Positions 5,715-7,408 of a stretch of DNA of 7,408 bases are shown here, one piece after another. Each line of letters begins with the position of its first letter. The first letter of the stretch is position 1. The translations under genes and the position numbers were made by a program. The notes below the pieces were generated by a model that was not told the origin of the DNA, made no database searches, and worked only from the letters and a program-made list of their open reading frames with translations. The stretch lies in assembly GCA_037141255.1 (NCBI GenBank), contig JBAXCX010000132.1, positions 1 through 7,408 on the forward strand. Direction: 5' to 3'. Source of the stretch: IMCC26207 sp037141255. GTDB lineage: Bacteria > Actinomycetota > Acidimicrobiia > Acidimicrobiales > Microtrichaceae.

Positions 5715-5832
5715 TGGCTGTTTGCCTTTGTAAGGGGGCAGGACGATCCTCTCTCGATCCGCTGGCGAATGCCCTGGCGTGCATCTCAGGCCTGCTCGAA
5801 CCCCTAGTCTCACCACTACCACTAGTCACAGC

Positions 5833-5839
5833 AGAAGGA
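5833..5839 (+). promoter_or_regulatory. Ribosome binding site AGAAGGA of the aldehyde dehydrogenase gene
   Basis: AGAAGGA ends seven bases before the GTG at 5847 and supports this non-ATG start. No ATG in frame lies nearby upstream or shortly downstream. Confidence 0.75.
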
Positions 5840-5846
5840 TTGAATC

Positions 5847-7310
5847 GTGAACAACTACGAACAGCTTTACATCGGCGGCGAATGGGTCAACCCTGCCGGG
5901 ACTGACCGCTTTGAGGTCATCAATCCGGCCACCGAGGAACTGCTTGGGTTTACCCCCGAAGGGTCCGTGGCAGACATCGATCGAGCAGTGGTTGCCGCAC
6001 GGTCGGCGCTCACCACCGGTGAGTGGGCCGGCATGGTCGCTGCTGATCGTGCCGAGATTATGAGTCGTCTCCTAGCACTGCTCGGTGAGAGAGCCGATGA
6101 CCTTGCAAATCTGATCACCGCCGAGGTTGGGTGTCCGCTGCTGTTTGCTCATTTCGGCCAAGTCGGTGCCGCCAACATGGTGCTCGACTACTTCACCAAC
6201 CTGACACGTGAGTATGAGTTTGAAGAAGTTCGCCAAGACATGCTCGGCCCAGCGCTGGTGCGCAAAGAACCAATCGGCGTGGTCGGCGGGATCATTCCCT
6301 GGAACGTCCCGCTGTTCATCACCATGTTAAAGCTCGGCCCGACCTTGGCCTCGGGCTCTACCATGGTGCTTAAGCCCGCACCCGAGACTCCCCTGTCTTC
6401 GTTCGTGCTTGCAGAGCTTGCTCATGAGGCAGGCCTGCCCGCGGGCGTGCTCAACATCGTTCCCGCTGGGCGTGAGGTTGGAGAACACCTCGTCACCCAT
6501 CCCGATGTTGACAAGATTTCCTTTACGGGATCCACCGTGGCAGGTCGCAAGATTGGCGCCCTCTGCGGTGAGCGACTGCGACCATGCACTTTGGAATTGG
6601 GTGGCAAGTCAGCGGCCATCATCTTGGATGATGTTGACCTTGACTCAATCATTCCGGAATTGATCTCTTCGGCCACGATGAACAACGGGCAGGCCTGCGT
6701 AGGCCAGACCCGAATCCTTGCCTCGAAGAATCGCTATAGCGAAGTCGTTGAGGCAGTTACCGAAGCCATGGCTGCCCTTGTTCCCGGAGACCCGTCCGGC
6801 AACTTTGATGTCACGCTTGGACCACTCATTGCTGAGCGGCAGCGAGACCGAGTCGAGGGCTACATCGCAGCCGGCATTGCCGAAGGCGCGAGAGTCACTA
6901 CAGGTGGCGGCCGACCCGCAGGCCTCGACAAAGGGTGGTTTGTTGAGGCCACCCTCTTTGCAGATGTTGACAACAGCATGAAGATCGCCCAGGAAGAAAT
7001 CTTTGGGCCAGTCGTTGTCGCAATCCCCTACGAGGACCAAGCCGATGCCATCGGGATTGCGAACGACAGCGCATACGGCCTATCCGGAACAGTGTGGACG
7101 AGCGATGTTGAAAACGGCATTGACGTGGCTCGAGGCGTGCGCACCGGCAACTACACCGTGAACGGGTTCGGCATGGCCTGGGGCGCGCCGTTCGGCGGGT
7201 TCAAGCAATCAGGTGTGGGACGCGAGCTTGGCCCAGAAGGCCTCGGCGAGTTCCTGGCCTCAAAGACCATCAACCTTCCAGCAGGTACGGAGCCAACGCT
7301 CAAGTACTGA
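5847..7310 (+). CDS. NAD(P)-dependent aldehyde dehydrogenase
   Basis: This is a complete class I/II-type aldehyde dehydrogenase of 487 residues, the normal length, which oxidises an aldehyde to a carboxylic acid in the cytosol. It begins with YIGGEWVNPAG and INPATEE. The IIPWNVP motif contains N153, which stabilises the intermediate, and VLKPAPETP contains K176 of the cofactor site. FTGST (226-230) is the nucleotide-binding turn. E250 in LELGGKS is the general base, C284 in NNGQACVGQ the nucleophile, and E384 in EEIFGP contacts the cofactor. PFGGFKQSGVGRE near 448-460 is the usual C-terminal signature. Translation starts at GTG with a good ribosome site. It resembles actinobacterial enzymes for hydrophobic or terpenoid aldehydes, but the substrate cannot be read from the sequence. 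It is divergent from the sigma-factor gene, which may regulate it. Confidence 0.95.
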   Translation: MNNYEQLYIGGEWVNPAGTDRFEVINPATEELLGFTPEGSVADIDRAVVAARSALTTGEWAGMVAADRAEIMSRLLALLGERADDLANLITAEVGCPLLFAHFGQVGAANMVLDYFTNLTREYEFEEVRQDMLGPALVRKEPIGVVGGIIPWNVPLFITMLKLGPTLASGSTMVLKPAPETPLSSFVLAELAHEAGLPAGVLNIVPAGREVGEHLVTHPDVDKISFTGSTVAGRKIGALCGERLRPCTLELGGKSAAIILDDVDLDSIIPELISSATMNNGQACVGQTRILASKNRYSEVVEAVTEAMAALVPGDPSGNFDVTLGPLIAERQRDRVEGYIAAGIAEGARVTTGGGRPAGLDKGWFVEATLFADVDNSMKIAQEEIFGPVVVAIPYEDQADAIGIANDSAYGLSGTVWTSDVENGIDVARGVRTGNYTVNGFGMAWGAPFGGFKQSGVGRELGPEGLGEFLASKTINLPAGTEPTLKY

Positions 7311-7408
7311 TCCAACTCGTAGGGCGGGTCGAGTCTGCAGTAGGGGCAAGCCTGCGAAGGTGATCAAGCTCGAAAAAGGGCATTGGGTTGCAGAGCGAGC
7401 GCTATGTG
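7311..7408 (+). other. Downstream tail; possible start of another gene at 7360
   Basis: No terminator hairpin is evident after the aldehyde dehydrogenase stop. A frame starting with GTG at 7360 stays open to the window end and reads VIKLEKGHWVAERALC. It has only a distant G-rich stretch upstream (GGGGC at 7343-7347) and is too short to judge. Confidence 0.2.

Noticed and set aside
5705..5905. Plus-strand 66-residue frame in the divergent region
   Set aside because: It overlaps the start of the aldehyde dehydrogenase in another frame and has a translation without recognisable features.
6645..7040. Minus-strand 131-residue frame
   Set aside because: It is a shadow of the aldehyde dehydrogenase, whose catalytic motifs are intact across the same bases.
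1535..7310. One catabolic operon or gene cluster for a single substrate
   Set aside because: Strands alternate, intergenic gaps contain separate promoters, and the amidohydrolase and aldo/keto reductase have no evident shared pathway with the epoxide-hydrolase-like protein and aldehyde dehydrogenase.

Overview
The window looks like chromosomal DNA from a moderately GC-rich actinobacterium. The best lineage clue is the secreted protein at the left edge. It pairs a C-SDGIDND...DPQC...DDSE motif and a PKD domain with a long run of Thr7-Val-Pro-Pro units, a style I associate with Acidimicrobiia and related aquatic or soil actinobacteria. That placement is an inference from protein style, not from a marker gene. 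No rRNA, tRNA, transposase, phage gene or CRISPR array is visible.

Layout from left to right. (1) Positions 1-1350, minus strand: a secreted PKD-domain surface protein whose C-terminus lies beyond the left edge. (2) 1351-1534: its candidate promoter and a weak candidate terminator for the next gene. (3) 1535-2539, minus: an aldo/keto reductase of the Kv-beta-like type, probably leaderless. (4) 2578-2684: a tandem array of about 7.6 copies of a 14-bp GC-rich repeat just upstream of that gene. (5) 2720-4090, minus: an amidohydrolase of the MtaD/TrzA deaminase type, also with leaderless geometry. (6) 4265-4717, plus: a small protein of the limonene-epoxide-hydrolase/SnoaL fold with changed active-site positions. 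(7) 4725-5588, minus and tail-to-tail with the previous gene: an ECF-type sigma factor with N- and C-terminal extensions. (8) 5589-5846: a divergent regulatory region with two candidate sigma-gene promoters and two inverted repeats. (9) 5847-7310, plus: a complete NAD(P)-dependent aldehyde dehydrogenase. (10) 7311-7408: no certain gene.

The enzymes (aldo/keto reductase, deaminase-type amidohydrolase, epoxide-hydrolase-like protein, aldehyde dehydrogenase) look like small-molecule catabolism or detoxification, but they sit on different strands and apparently form no single operon. The shared divergent region makes the sigma factor a plausible regulator of the aldehyde dehydrogenase. This is inference only. 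No anti-sigma gene is present in the window.

The points most worth a second look are in the sigma gene. All three of its cysteines lie in the last 30 residues. A 12-bp hairpin with a UUCG loop is embedded exactly where sigma region 4 ends. The same hexapeptide flanks the sigma core on both sides. The GC-rich tandem repeat abutting the aldo/keto reductase promoter is the next most interesting. I did not find a convincing undescribed multi-gene system.
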